Source of the DNA: Halothece sp. PCC 7418
Lineage (GTDB): Bacteria; Cyanobacteriota; Cyanobacteriia; Cyanobacteriales; Rubidibacteraceae
Direction: 5' to 3'
Assembly (NCBI RefSeq): GCF_000317635.1
Contig: NC_019779.1
Span: 1 to 64,000 of the forward strand
DNA: 64,000 bases
In this document: one piece after another, positions 10,170 to 19,205 of the stretch
Layout of the letters: each line of letters begins with the position of its first letter
Numbering within the stretch: the first letter of the stretch is position 1
The notes under the pieces: model-generated
Seen by the model: the letters and a program-made list of their open reading frames with translations, nothing else
Database searches by the model: none
Told to the model about the DNA's origin: nothing
Position numbers and translations under genes: made by a program

Positions 10170-10367
10170 GTGTTACCAGTTGAGATTTCTTTAAATATCA
10201 GATTGTTTTATTTCCTCTTGTTCCTACACTGTCTTATAGGTAGTATTGGCGCTCTTGTTGCCGCCAATAAGGGTTATAACCGTCTCATTTGGTTGCTTTT
10301 AGGCTTGTTAGGAGGAACCTTGACCTTAGTTATGACTCTAACTCTGGATCAGAAGCCAAAAGACTAA
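10170..10367 (+). CDS. small two-helix membrane protein, unknown
   Basis: A 65-residue protein with two hydrophobic segments, FYFLLFLHCLIGSIGALVAA and LIWLLLGLLGGTLTLVMTL, joined by a short polar turn (NKGYNR) and followed by DQKPKD. Translation would begin at GTG 10170; the overlapping ATG at 10168 is in another frame that stops quickly. The topology (two helices, polar C-terminus) supports a real small membrane protein. I do not recognise a family. Confidence 0.5.
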   Translation: MLPVEISLNIRLFYFLLFLHCLIGSIGALVAANKGYNRLIWLLLGLLGGTLTLVMTLTLDQKPKD

Positions 10368-10568
10368 TCTTAAAGAGTTTCCCGTGCAGTTTTTTCGATT
10401 CACGCTCTCGATGGCAATTTAAGCTCACGTTAGAAGGAATGCAGCCTCTCACTCAAGATTGTAAGCAGCCTCAACTTTTACCGCCTCTGGTCAAGCCCCA
10501 GAACAATATGATTTCGAGCATGAATGGTATTGAGCAGATACTATCCCCAATTGGGGACACATTGGAAA

Positions 10569-11003
10569 TCAAGTGTTAATTCTTTGCATCATTAAATGAT
10601 GAGGAATACCAGCATCAAGATACTCCTCTCCAATCACTTGAAAGCCCAGCTTTTCATAAAAGGGAATGGCTGAATTTTGAGACCCCAGTTTAATGGTCTG
10701 GATATTGGAGTAGGAATGAATCTCTTGGAGAATATAGCGCATTAATTCTGTTCCCACCCCTTGACTCCGTGCTTCTTTCAAGACCGCAACCCGTTCAATT
10801 TTAGCGGTTTGGTTGTTAATCAGGCGCGATCGCGCTGTTGCTAAGGCTTTTTCACCATCACCCGCAAGGTAATGGGTGGAGTGGTTTTCCCATTCATCGG
10901 TTTCAATCTCAGCGGAGATTCCTTGTTCCATCACAAATACTTGCGTGCGGATCATGATGCAGCGAGCAAAATCATTAAAGTCACGAGCGATGACAATTTT
11001 CAT
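10569..11003 (-). CDS. GNAT family N-acetyltransferase
   Basis: A 144-residue acetyltransferase from ATG 11003 (MKIVIARDFNDF). Six upstream codons are also open, but this start matches the fold. The acetyl-CoA binding motif is visible in RVAVLKEARSQGVGTELMRY (the R/Q-x-x-G-x-G/A type), followed by FYEKLGFQVIGEEYLDAGIPHHLMM, which is typical of the ElaA/YjcF-like branch. The substrate is unknown. Imperfect inverted repeats of about 17 nt (10544-10565 and 11057-11076) flank the gene. Confidence 0.82.
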   Translation of the reverse strand: MKIVIARDFNDFARCIMIRTQVFVMEQGISAEIETDEWENHSTHYLAGDGEKALATARSRLINNQTAKIERVAVLKEARSQGVGTELMRYILQEIHSYSNIQTIKLGSQNSAIPFYEKLGFQVIGEEYLDAGIPHHLMMQRINT

Positions 11004-11134
11004 TTCAGGTAAGATTCTCACAATGGGGATAGAGTTGAGTGATCATCATTCAAGGTAGTGTCTCCAATGGGGGACAAAAATGGTCGATCAATAATTATAA
11101 GGTAAAACATGAATTGAGGAGAACCATTAAAACA

Positions 11135-11605
11135 ATGACACAACAGAAAACAGCAACATTTGGAGCGGGTTGTTTTTGGGGCGTAGAAGCTGCTTTTGAG
11201 AAGGTAAAAGGAGTGACAGCAACGTCTGTCGGTTATATGGGCGGTCATTTTCCCAATCCCAGTTATCTCGATGTTCTCTCTCGCATTACGGGTCATGCCG
11301 AGGTGGCACAAGTGCAGTATGATCCTAATCAAGTGAGTTATGAGGAACTCTTACAAGTCTTCTGGTCAATCCACGATCCAACGCAGTTCAATCGTCAAGG
11401 GGCTGATCGCGGGGAACAATATCGCTCAGTAATTTTTTATCATGATCGAGAACAAGCGGTAATCGCGCAACAATCAAAACAGCAATTAGAACATTCGGGA
11501 GTCTATAAGCAACCGATTATTACTCAAATTCAGCCTGCCTCTGAATACTATCTAGCTGATGACAGTCATCAAAATTATTATCACAAAAAGAAGCAAAAAA
11601 ATTGA
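11135..11605 (+). CDS. msrA: peptide methionine-S-sulfoxide reductase MsrA
   Basis: A 156-residue MsrA that reduces methionine-S-sulfoxide in proteins. The catalytic motif GAGCFWG lies at the N-terminus, followed by the family segments TSVGYMGG, SRITGHAEVAQV and SIHDPTQFNRQGAD. ATG 11135 is chosen because TGAGGAGA lies upstream and the catalytic Cys then sits near residue 12. The C-terminus ends abruptly (NYYHKKKQKN) where many homologues continue with a tail carrying resolving cysteines, so this copy may use a different recycling partner or have lost the tail. Confidence 0.92.
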   Translation: MTQQKTATFGAGCFWGVEAAFEKVKGVTATSVGYMGGHFPNPSYLDVLSRITGHAEVAQVQYDPNQVSYEELLQVFWSIHDPTQFNRQGADRGEQYRSVIFYHDREQAVIAQQSKQQLEHSGVYKQPIITQIQPASEYYLADDSHQNYYHKKKQKN

Positions 11606-11761
11606 TATTAAGGATTGATTAGAATTATTATCTTGCCCAAAAAATAGTGATAATTTGGAAGATAATGATTAGATAACAAAGCAAGCGCGATCGCGCTGTC
11701 GGTGCATTCAACTTCGGTCAATTGCGCTTGATGAAGCCATGAACCATAGAATATTTAAGGA

Positions 11762-13744
11762 TTAATCCGATGAGTTAACCTCACTACCTTTACTATAAAT
11801 ATGAATCCGTTCGTTGTAGCTAGAGTTATTATTCCAAGTTTCTACTGGATAACCTCTATAATTTCCTATTAGTTCATTTTGTAAATTAGTTAGCTTTTCT
11901 AAATGCTTGCATTTTACTGAAATTTCTGGAAACAATTGACGCATAGATAATTGTTGTTCTAGATTCCATCCATAGTTGAGCATTGCTTGTTTCATTTTTT
12001 TGACTAAAATATTTTTCTTTTGAGTTATTGGTTCTATAGAAATTAATTTTGCTTCCTTGGTAGATGATTGATATAAGTATTCTGCTAAAAAATTCCATTG
12101 GTTTTCTTGATCTTTAAATGATTTTTGTAAAACAGATGACATCATTATCAAATCATAGTAATTGCTATTTAAGTGCTCTAACCAACATCCTCCAATTGAA
12201 CCAGCAACATTCAAGACCTCTAAGTTAGAGAAATCACTACTGCACATTTTTCCTAAATCCCGCATAGCCTTGGAAGGTTCTATCGCTTTAATCTTAACTT
12301 TATCATCAGGAAAACATAATCCCAAGGCAATACTAACTGGATCATTACCACTACCTATATCAAGAACATTTCTTGGTACAGGGATATTGTAATCTGAAAA
12401 ATAATATTCTAAAACTCCTGTTGCTATTATAATTTTTCTCGGTAAGTATTGCAAGGCATATGCGACAGCAACTCCAGGCGAATTATAGTCTGGATCTTCT
12501 CCTTTTTTTAATTTATGCTTTAGCTCGTCTAAGCCATCAGTTATTTGCTTTTCATCAACATTAAAAAGGTTAATGTATCTTTTTAACCTTTCCGTCAACA
12601 ATTCATCTATGTAATTGCAAAGTTGTTCATAATGGTCTTCAGTCCAATTAATTCGTTTATTTAGAGGTTGAAACAACTTAGGCGTATCTTTTTTAGTATT
12701 AAGTTTTTCCTCAATGATTTGGATAGACTTGCTTCCAATAAGTGCAATTAAATTTCCTAGACTATTAATATGCACGCTATGATGATTTTCAGAAATATCA
12801 CCAAGATATAAACTCTCTTCAGAGTTATTAACATAGTATTTTAATTTATTATCTACAACCCAAAAAGGAATTGAATTATAAGATAAATATATGGGTTCAA
12901 TCGGATTTGAATTAGTGAACTTATCTAATTGCTTATGTTGATTATTATACCATTCAAAAACTATGTATTCATCTTGGTTTGATTCGTTGTTATTGCCAAA
13001 CCCAATTAATCTACTATTATCCAGAATTGCCCATGTGTTAATTTTCTCTGGAAATTTTTCCTCCAAATTTTCGATTTCCGCCAGTTTGTTATAGTTGCCA
13101 TCCAAAGAAAATTCATAAACTGAATATACTATTTCAATTTCTTCACCGTTTATATCATAGTAATATTTTTCAACCAAGCAACAACCTTGGCTAAAGAGAG
13201 TGACATAAAAATCAAAGGAATTTTCATCAATTTTATCCACATCAGGTTTATCGTCTTCCCATAATGTTTCTTTGAAATCAAGATCATTGAATAGTCTTCT
13301 CCTTGCAAAATACTGGGTGTCAAAAATAATTAAATTTTTAGAGTTGTAATTTTCATAAATACAATATGTTTCGATAAAAATATTATTCCTAAAATGAAAA
13401 AATCCTCTCATACAATCCATGAAAATACATTCAAATTTCTCTAAACTATAAAATAAAATAAAATCCTCATTTGAATTTTTTACTCCTCCAGATACTGCTA
13501 TTATTTTTGAATCTTGACTAAACGCAATGGGGTCTATCGCGTCAAATTCTAAAGGATAACTAAAACTTGCATTTAAATCTCCACTTCTAATTTTTAGAAC
13601 TGGTTCCTCGGTGTTCTCTAATGAATAAATATAAAACTGATTATAGCAAGCAACAGCAATATACTTCCCATTTTCATCGAAGCTGACACAATCAATTTTA
13701 TCTGATTCCTTTTCAAAGGGAAGATTGATTTCTTTAGTATTCAT
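11762..13744 (-). CDS. propeller-like / Rsm22-like methyltransferase fusion
   Basis: A 660-residue protein. Residues 1 to about 350 contain repeated beta-rich units with WD40-like phrases (DCVSFDENGKYIAVACYNQF; FDAIDPIAFSQDSKIIAVSG; HHSVHINSLGNLIALIGSK), suggesting a degenerate propeller. Residues from about 420 form a class I SAM-methyltransferase domain with motif I NVLDIGSGNDPVSIALG and a motif II acidic residue (IKAIEPSKAMRDLG). The preceding AYALQYLPRKIIIATGVLEY resembles the entry helix of Rsm22-type methyltransferases. It starts 28 bp after the radical SAM gene behind a GGAG site, so the two are probably co-transcribed. It is visibly more AT-rich than its neighbours, which suggests transfer. 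The substrate is unknown. Confidence 0.6.
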   Translation of the reverse strand: MNTKEINLPFEKESDKIDCVSFDENGKYIAVACYNQFYIYSLENTEEPVLKIRSGDLNASFSYPLEFDAIDPIAFSQDSKIIAVSGGVKNSNEDFILFYSLEKFECIFMDCMRGFFHFRNNIFIETYCIYENYNSKNLIIFDTQYFARRRLFNDLDFKETLWEDDKPDVDKIDENSFDFYVTLFSQGCCLVEKYYYDINGEEIEIVYSVYEFSLDGNYNKLAEIENLEEKFPEKINTWAILDNSRLIGFGNNNESNQDEYIVFEWYNNQHKQLDKFTNSNPIEPIYLSYNSIPFWVVDNKLKYYVNNSEESLYLGDISENHHSVHINSLGNLIALIGSKSIQIIEEKLNTKKDTPKLFQPLNKRINWTEDHYEQLCNYIDELLTERLKRYINLFNVDEKQITDGLDELKHKLKKGEDPDYNSPGVAVAYALQYLPRKIIIATGVLEYYFSDYNIPVPRNVLDIGSGNDPVSIALGLCFPDDKVKIKAIEPSKAMRDLGKMCSSDFSNLEVLNVAGSIGGCWLEHLNSNYYDLIMMSSVLQKSFKDQENQWNFLAEYLYQSSTKEAKLISIEPITQKKNILVKKMKQAMLNYGWNLEQQLSMRQLFPEISVKCKHLEKLTNLQNELIGNYRGYPVETWNNNSSYNERIHIYSKGSEVNSSD

Positions 13745-13772
13745 AATTGACGACTCTCCAGTTATTTACAGC

Positions 13773-14708
13773 TTAAACGGGTGCGTACCCTTCATTTCCT
13801 TCAAGTAATGGGTATTCATTCCCCAAGATAGAAGTAATAGTTTCTCGTACTCTTTGATAGTCAGTTTCGCTCCAGTTATCTTCCTGCATTTTTCCAATGG
13901 ATTCGCTGGAAGTTCCTGCTCGAAAACGGGAACGAGTGGGCTTTAAAAACTGTGTGACGTATTCACTTGCTCTCAGTTCTGCAATCCGCTTACCAAACTT
14001 TTCAGCATCTTTAATTGGTAGCATGGGGCTAATAGAAATGCCAATCGAAATCCCTGCTTCTGCAAGCTCTTTCGCTGATTTTAAGCGAACTTCTATAGCA
14101 GGACAATGGGGTTCGTAACGTTCTCGAATTTTCTCAGAATCAGTGGGAATCGTATAATTAATCCGAATGCGTTGAAACTGTCGAAATAGATCGATATCTC
14201 GCAAAGCTAGAGGACTGCGGGTTTGAATGGTTAAGCGGGGCTGGACTTCGATCAATTCTTCGAGAAGGCTTCTGGTTAATCCGACTTTGTGTTCAATTGG
14301 TTGGTAAGGATCAGTCACACTAGACATATAAATCGCATCCCCTTCCTCTAATCGCCTTTCTTGTGATCTAGCCCGACGTGATCTGCGTAATAAATTAACA
14401 GCGTTTTTTTTAACTTTAACCCAGTTGCCCCAGTCTTGCTGTTTTTCTAAAGTCGGTGCAAAAAAGCGGGCATAGCAGTAGTCACAACCAAAACTACAGC
14501 CAGTATAAGGATTAAGGGTAAATTTATATGCTTTGATAAAGCCTTTGGGAGAGGTAAGAAGACTTCTGCTATCAACATACTCCACAGCAGTTGTACCCAC
14601 TTTGGCAGGTTGAGATTGATGGGAAAAATTAGTGTTGTCAGTTGTATTATTCTCTAGTGTTGTTCCAGAGGAAAATAAAGATAGTTGTTGACTATTGTCT
14701 TGTGGCAT
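13773..14708 (-). CDS. SPL-family radical SAM protein
   Basis: A 311-residue radical SAM enzyme with the 4Fe-4S motif CSFGCDYCYA (C-x3-C-x2-C) at about residue 70, preceded by FTLNPYTGC. Later segments YMSSVTDPYQPIE, TIQTRSPLALRDIDL and GISISPMLPI place it in the spore-photoproduct-lyase-like (SplB-related, Rv2578c/PA0069-type) group. The actual substrate of this group is not known. It is the first gene of a two-gene minus-strand unit with the methyltransferase fusion. Confidence 0.82.
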   Translation of the reverse strand: MPQDNSQQLSLFSSGTTLENNTTDNTNFSHQSQPAKVGTTAVEYVDSRSLLTSPKGFIKAYKFTLNPYTGCSFGCDYCYARFFAPTLEKQQDWGNWVKVKKNAVNLLRRSRRARSQERRLEEGDAIYMSSVTDPYQPIEHKVGLTRSLLEELIEVQPRLTIQTRSPLALRDIDLFRQFQRIRINYTIPTDSEKIRERYEPHCPAIEVRLKSAKELAEAGISIGISISPMLPIKDAEKFGKRIAELRASEYVTQFLKPTRSRFRAGTSSESIGKMQEDNWSETDYQRVRETITSILGNEYPLLEGNEGYAPV

Positions 14709-14912
14709 AATGAACTGTTCAGTCGTGTGTTCTCTACAATGTCACTTTTTTGAGCATCTTAGCAAGTTCCCTGAACTCTTCCTGATAACGATTTTGAGTA
14801 TTCAGAAAAAAACTTCAAAAAATTTTCTCACGATCGCGCATAACCGAAAAAAGTCATGCGTAGATATAAAAGCAGCCATGACAAAGCACCCTTTCATACC
14901 AGAGGAGACTGA

Positions 14913-16415
14913 ATGAGAATTGTCCGCCGTCAAACCTGCGAAGCCAAATTTTGTAGCTTCTTACGTTTTGATCCGAATTCCTCGATTACAACAACTCAAT
15001 GGTTAAAAGATCATCAGTTAGCGCGAAACTTCAACCACCACTACCGCTCCCTTTCTGAAACTGCAATCCTACAGCACCTACAGACGATCCTCCAACATCA
15101 GCCAGACAATACCCTTGCCTTTAAACATCTTTGTGCTTATTTACAAGAAACCTGTTATTGGGTTGCTTCTCGGTTCATTCATCAATATTCTCTACCCAAT
15201 CAATTTCACTCCTCTGTCGATAACCTGATTCAAGTGTTCAAAATAGCAGAAGCAGAAACCCTGAAACTGGATAAACTGCTGCATCGTCTCCAGCAATATG
15301 ATCCACAGCGTAGCCAATTAAAAACTTATCTTCAAAAATGGCTCAAAAGCGCGATCGCGGATGCCATTTATGCCGAATATCGTATTGCTAAATATAGCAA
15401 CTGGGGATTACTCAAAAATAGTTCAGCTACCGCCCTACGGAAAGCCCTCAGTCAACAGGGGTACACTCCAGAACAAATTCAGACCTATCAAATGGTAGTG
15501 GAATTGTTCAAAAGTGTCAGTTCTAAAAATCAGCCCGATACTCAAGAATTAGACGTAATCGTTACCTTATACAACCAACAAAGTCATTTAGAAATTACAA
15601 CTAAACAACTCAAACAATGGCTAGATGATTGCATTGAAGCCCTGCGCCAATACGAGCAACAAAAATGTCCCCATCACTATGCCTCTTCCTTATCAGTAAT
15701 CGAAAGCAATCAAGAGGAACAAGCATCATTTTCTGAGTCTAACATTCCCATTACACCTCAATCAGATCATTCTTTCCCGACAAACGCAGAAGAATTCCAA
15801 CCTCTTCTCGAAGAAGCCTTAACTTATTTAAGTTTAGAAGAAACTGATATTTTATTTTTACATTATGGATTAAACTTACAACAAAGTGAAATTGCAACGC
15901 TTCAGGGAGTTAATCAATCTTCTATCTCTCGCAAAATTAATCAACTGCATAAAAAACTAGCTCAACTTGTTACCCAGCCTCTAATTGAACAAAAGCAAAT
16001 GAATCTGAAATTAAATTATAAAACCCTTCCCAAAGATGCCGTTATTATGATCCGTGATTGGCTTGAAGCCTACTTCAAACAGCCAATTTTTCAACAGTTA
16101 GCAGAAGTCTTTCAACTTCAACTGAATGAATCTAATCAAACTTGTCTGCGACTGGTTTATGGCGGAAACTATGATGGCAATCAACCCCTTTCCTTAGAAG
16201 ACGTTGCCCAAGAATTAAATCTTACCGTCGAAGAATTAGAAGCTAACTTAACTCAAAGTCAGGAAATATTACAGCAAGGAGTCGTTACCATGTTACAAGA
16301 AAAAGAAATGAATTCTCTCGTTATGAAACAGCAAAAAATTAGTGATTTGGTGGAAGAGTGGCTCAGGGAAAGAGCGATTTATTCCTTGCTCACTCCTCCC
16401 CAAAAACAAACTTAA
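14913..16415 (+). CDS. sigma-70-like regulator of the CHAT-NACHT cassette
   Basis: A 500-residue protein. A central region (QYDPQRSQLKTYLQKWLKSA, then YSNWGLLKNSSATALRKAL) resembles sigma region 2/3 sequences. A sigma region 4-like helix-turn-helix follows at about residues 310-350 (EETDILFLHYGLNLQQSEIA, then GVNQSSISRKINQLHKKL). Such large divergent sigma-like proteins occur in cyanobacteria upstream of DUF1822 genes. AGAGGAGA precedes ATG 14913. The stop codon abuts the next start (TAAATG), giving a tight operon. It probably controls this cassette or acts as a DNA-binding component of it; that is inference. Confidence 0.65.
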   Translation: MRIVRRQTCEAKFCSFLRFDPNSSITTTQWLKDHQLARNFNHHYRSLSETAILQHLQTILQHQPDNTLAFKHLCAYLQETCYWVASRFIHQYSLPNQFHSSVDNLIQVFKIAEAETLKLDKLLHRLQQYDPQRSQLKTYLQKWLKSAIADAIYAEYRIAKYSNWGLLKNSSATALRKALSQQGYTPEQIQTYQMVVELFKSVSSKNQPDTQELDVIVTLYNQQSHLEITTKQLKQWLDDCIEALRQYEQQKCPHHYASSLSVIESNQEEQASFSESNIPITPQSDHSFPTNAEEFQPLLEEALTYLSLEETDILFLHYGLNLQQSEIATLQGVNQSSISRKINQLHKKLAQLVTQPLIEQKQMNLKLNYKTLPKDAVIMIRDWLEAYFKQPIFQQLAEVFQLQLNESNQTCLRLVYGGNYDGNQPLSLEDVAQELNLTVEELEANLTQSQEILQQGVVTMLQEKEMNSLVMKQQKISDLVEEWLRERAIYSLLTPPQKQT

Positions 16416-17657
16416 ATGACGTTATTCAAAAGTGGAAAGCGCATGACTCAGAACCTGACTGCTATTTCAACTCCCTTAATTGATCTTAATCCAGATCATC
16501 TCTGGATTGAGTTTTCTCCATCCGAAATTCAACCGATCGAGCAACCAATGCAATCTCATCCTTTAGCCCAAAAAAATAGTTTTCTCAATCAAATTAGTTC
16601 CCAAAAAATCCAACAGTGGTTAGAAGAAGAACTGGGGAAAAAACTTTCCCCTCGCTTGAGCTTTCCCGAAAAAGATTTGCCGAGTATCTGGGAATTTGTC
16701 AATGGTACTTCAATTACAATTGGCAATCAACGCCTCGTTATTATTCCTACTGAAGGAACTGATTTAGAAGCCTTAGAAGTGCCTCAAGAATGGGTGGATA
16801 TTGCAGGTTGGGAAGCCGATTATTATCTCGCGGTGCAGGTTGAAACAGAGGCGAATTGGCTGCGAGTTTGGGGTTACACGACCTATCAACAATTGAAAGC
16901 CAGAGGATACTATAACGCGATTAGTAAAACCTATGAAATCGAACGACAAGACTTGATTGAAGAAATTAATGTGATGTTATTCGCCCAAGAATGGAATTGT
17001 CGAGAATCTTCCCCTCAGATTTCTCCTCCTGAAGTATCTGAAGAAAAAGTGCAATCTTTGATTCAAAAACATGGCAAGCAACCTGGTTATAGTTTAAGAA
17101 TGCTGATGCCGTTTCCAGAATGGGCTTATTTTTTAAGTCATGGGGTTTGGCGTAAACAGATTTATCAACATCGTCTCCGTGGCGTAACCGAAACCTCTCC
17201 TTTGCAACAAGTATGGCAAAAGACAGGATCATGGTTAGCAGATCAAAGCAAGCAGGGATGGCACTCTGTAGAAAGTGTATTGGGTTCGAGACAGTCATTA
17301 TCCTATCAAGTCAGGAATCATCAGTCTTTTCCTGAAGATGCAGCAGCGAAAATCATTGATTTGGGAATTGAACTCAAACAGTCTGCTTTTGCTTTATTGG
17401 TGGCGCAAGTTCCGACAGAAAATCAGAAAGTTTTAGTTTATGTGCAAGTGCATCCTGTAGGAGAAAACGCTCATTTACCGCCCAATTTACAACTGGAATT
17501 ATTAGATGAAACAGGAAAGTTGGTGCAGAAGCCTGTTATCGCCCGTCATTATGATCATTTAATCCAACTAAAGCGGTTTAAAGCGCCAAGGGGAACGCCG
17601 TTTCAGATTAAACTAAGTTTAGATGAGGCAAATGTCACTGAAAGGTTTCGGTTATGA
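16416..17657 (+). CDS. DUF1822 family protein
   Basis: A 413-residue protein of the cyanobacterial DUF1822 family. The N-terminal half contains the conserved segments DLNPDHLWIEFSPSEIQPIE and WADYYLAVQ-like EADYYLAVQVETEANWLRVWG. The C-terminal half (about 285-413) is a beta-rich domain (FALLVAQVPTENQKVLVYVQ, then HPVGENAHLPPNLQLELLDE) that recurs in the gene at 18493. It starts at ATG 16416 directly after the sigma-like gene; ATG 16443 is an alternative. The function is unknown, but linkage to sigma-like and CHAT/NACHT genes suggests a cassette component. Confidence 0.75.
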   Translation: MTLFKSGKRMTQNLTAISTPLIDLNPDHLWIEFSPSEIQPIEQPMQSHPLAQKNSFLNQISSQKIQQWLEEELGKKLSPRLSFPEKDLPSIWEFVNGTSITIGNQRLVIIPTEGTDLEALEVPQEWVDIAGWEADYYLAVQVETEANWLRVWGYTTYQQLKARGYYNAISKTYEIERQDLIEEINVMLFAQEWNCRESSPQISPPEVSEEKVQSLIQKHGKQPGYSLRMLMPFPEWAYFLSHGVWRKQIYQHRLRGVTETSPLQQVWQKTGSWLADQSKQGWHSVESVLGSRQSLSYQVRNHQSFPEDAAAKIIDLGIELKQSAFALLVAQVPTENQKVLVYVQVHPVGENAHLPPNLQLELLDETGKLVQKPVIARHYDHLIQLKRFKAPRGTPFQIKLSLDEANVTERFRL

Positions 17658-17730
17658 GTCGAGGAAGGGATATTTAAAAGTTTCCGAGCATCTAGTATAA
17701 GAGTAATATCAAGATTTCCTAAATTAAGAT

Positions 17731-18444
17731 ATGAATACCAGAATTAATGCTAAAGACATTCCCTCCTTACTCAAAACAAAATCTGAAGAAGCGACTCTGG
17801 TCAAACCTACCTTGTCGAAAGCTCTACAACAAATTTACGATTATTTTGAACTTGAAAAGTCCACCCTTGTCAGGTTAAGACGTAATGAATCTTTAGCAAA
17901 CTTTTTAGTAGAAATTATTAAAGATTCAGACCTAATAATTAAGATGAGTTATCTTAATCAAGAACAAAAACAATATCTCTTAAATCAGCTTAGTGGTGCT
18001 GAAAGATATTGGATTGAACAGTTATTTCCTCTTTGGCTCGGACAACTAGATGGCAAGTCTCATATTTGGCTTGAAAAGATTAAATCTGGGCAATTTGTCA
18101 AGATGGATCATGGGGTGATGAATCAAGTTATAAAAGAGTTACTGGCTCGCAATGTATCTTGTGCTTGTCGATTTATTTGCGATTTGTCAATGGCAACGGA
18201 TTTAATTGCATCGGATAATCAGTATTATATTTGCATCCAGCTTACGAGTAGTCAAAGTGAGGCTACTCTCGAAAATAAGGTAGAGCGTTGGTCGAGAACT
18301 TTAGACTATTGGTATATTAGAAGAGGCTTATTTGTTCGATATTCCCAAGGAATTCCGAGTATATTTGCAGCGATCGCGCAGAAGATAATCATTTACATGG
18401 ATGAGCGACCAGAACCGATGCGAGAAGAAATTGTTGTCTCTTAA
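17731..18444 (+). CDS. uncharacterised protein with degenerate nuclease-like core
   Basis: A 237-residue protein I cannot assign with certainty. The N-terminal 120 residues are helical. Residues 150-205 read ATDLIASDNQYYICIQLTSS, then KVERWSRTLDYWYIRRGLFV, a spacing like the core of PD-(D/E)XK nucleases (D157, then Q170-L-T172). The expected catalytic E-x-K is replaced by Q-x-T, so the domain is probably inactive and may bind nucleic acid or protein. It sits in the same orientation between the two DUF1822-type genes, 73 bp after the first. Confidence 0.5.
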   Translation: MNTRINAKDIPSLLKTKSEEATLVKPTLSKALQQIYDYFELEKSTLVRLRRNESLANFLVEIIKDSDLIIKMSYLNQEQKQYLLNQLSGAERYWIEQLFPLWLGQLDGKSHIWLEKIKSGQFVKMDHGVMNQVIKELLARNVSCACRFICDLSMATDLIASDNQYYICIQLTSSQSEATLENKVERWSRTLDYWYIRRGLFVRYSQGIPSIFAAIAQKIIIYMDERPEPMREEIVVS

Positions 18445-18492
18445 AACATATTCTATTGTAACCTTGAAACAATTGTTAGCTAGAGAAGAATC

Positions 18493-19134
18493 ATGAGTAA
18501 AGAAGGAACAAAGCAACAGAATCAAGCCATGCAAGAAGCATTAGCTGCTCTAGCTTCCATGAGAGAATTTCAGAGGACGAAACTCGAAGAGGGAGAAGCG
18601 CATATCCATCGTTATGTAGATGATGTGGAAGGAGACTGGCTGGAAACTTGGGGAGAAGAAACTGTTACTTCTGAGTCATCTCAGGTGAATACTCGCCAGT
18701 GGTTAGAAGGTGTCTTTGAACAGGGGTGGCGTACCCTAGAATCATTGTTTAATGACTATCAACTCAGTGCTGTCCCCGCGATGACAAGAGAGTTAGAAAC
18801 GGAAGGGGAACAAGTCAAAGCAGCGAAACCGCTTCATTTTGATGCAACGCCCATTCCCAAAGTTTTTGCGTTATTGGTGGTGCGTCTTCCCTTGGAGGAT
18901 GGGAGAGTGAAAACTGAAATTAAACTCCATCCCATGGGGAAAAAAGGAATTTTGCCACAAGGAGTGGAACTACGGGCGTTAGATGAGAATGATGAATTAA
19001 TCCAAAATCCTGTCATTTCAGGAGAACAGGATAGTTTAATCCAGTTGCGTGCAGTCACTGCACCAACAGGAACACCGCTACAGGTTCAGGTGATTTTTCA
19101 AGAAATTGTTAAGACTGAGCAATTTTCTTTGTAG
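18493..19134 (+). CDS. stand-alone DUF1822 C-terminal-domain protein
   Basis: A 213-residue protein whose second half aligns by eye with the C-terminal domain of the 16416 gene. Compare GWRTLESL with GWHSVESV, FALLVVRLPLEDGRVKTEIK with FALLVAQVPTENQKVLVYVQ, DSLIQLRAVTAPTGTPLQV with DHLIQLKRFKAPRGTPFQI, and EQFSL with ERFRL at the ends. The N-terminus is acidic and helical with no counterpart. This is a clear intra-operon paralogue and precedes the CHAT-NACHT gene by 71 bp. It probably acts as a partner or decoy of the full DUF1822 protein; the role is unknown. Confidence 0.65.
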   Translation: MSKEGTKQQNQAMQEALAALASMREFQRTKLEEGEAHIHRYVDDVEGDWLETWGEETVTSESSQVNTRQWLEGVFEQGWRTLESLFNDYQLSAVPAMTRELETEGEQVKAAKPLHFDATPIPKVFALLVVRLPLEDGRVKTEIKLHPMGKKGILPQGVELRALDENDELIQNPVISGEQDSLIQLRAVTAPTGTPLQVQVIFQEIVKTEQFSL

Positions 19135-19205
19135 CAGCGTGCATAATGAGCGCGAGTGTCTCTTACAAATTAGTAGTCACTTCGATCATTTAAGCAGCAG
19201 TTGTT

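Noticed and set aside
11018-11332. 104-codon minus-strand frame over the msrA start
   Set aside because: It overlaps the conserved catalytic part of msrA on the opposite strand and has no domain.
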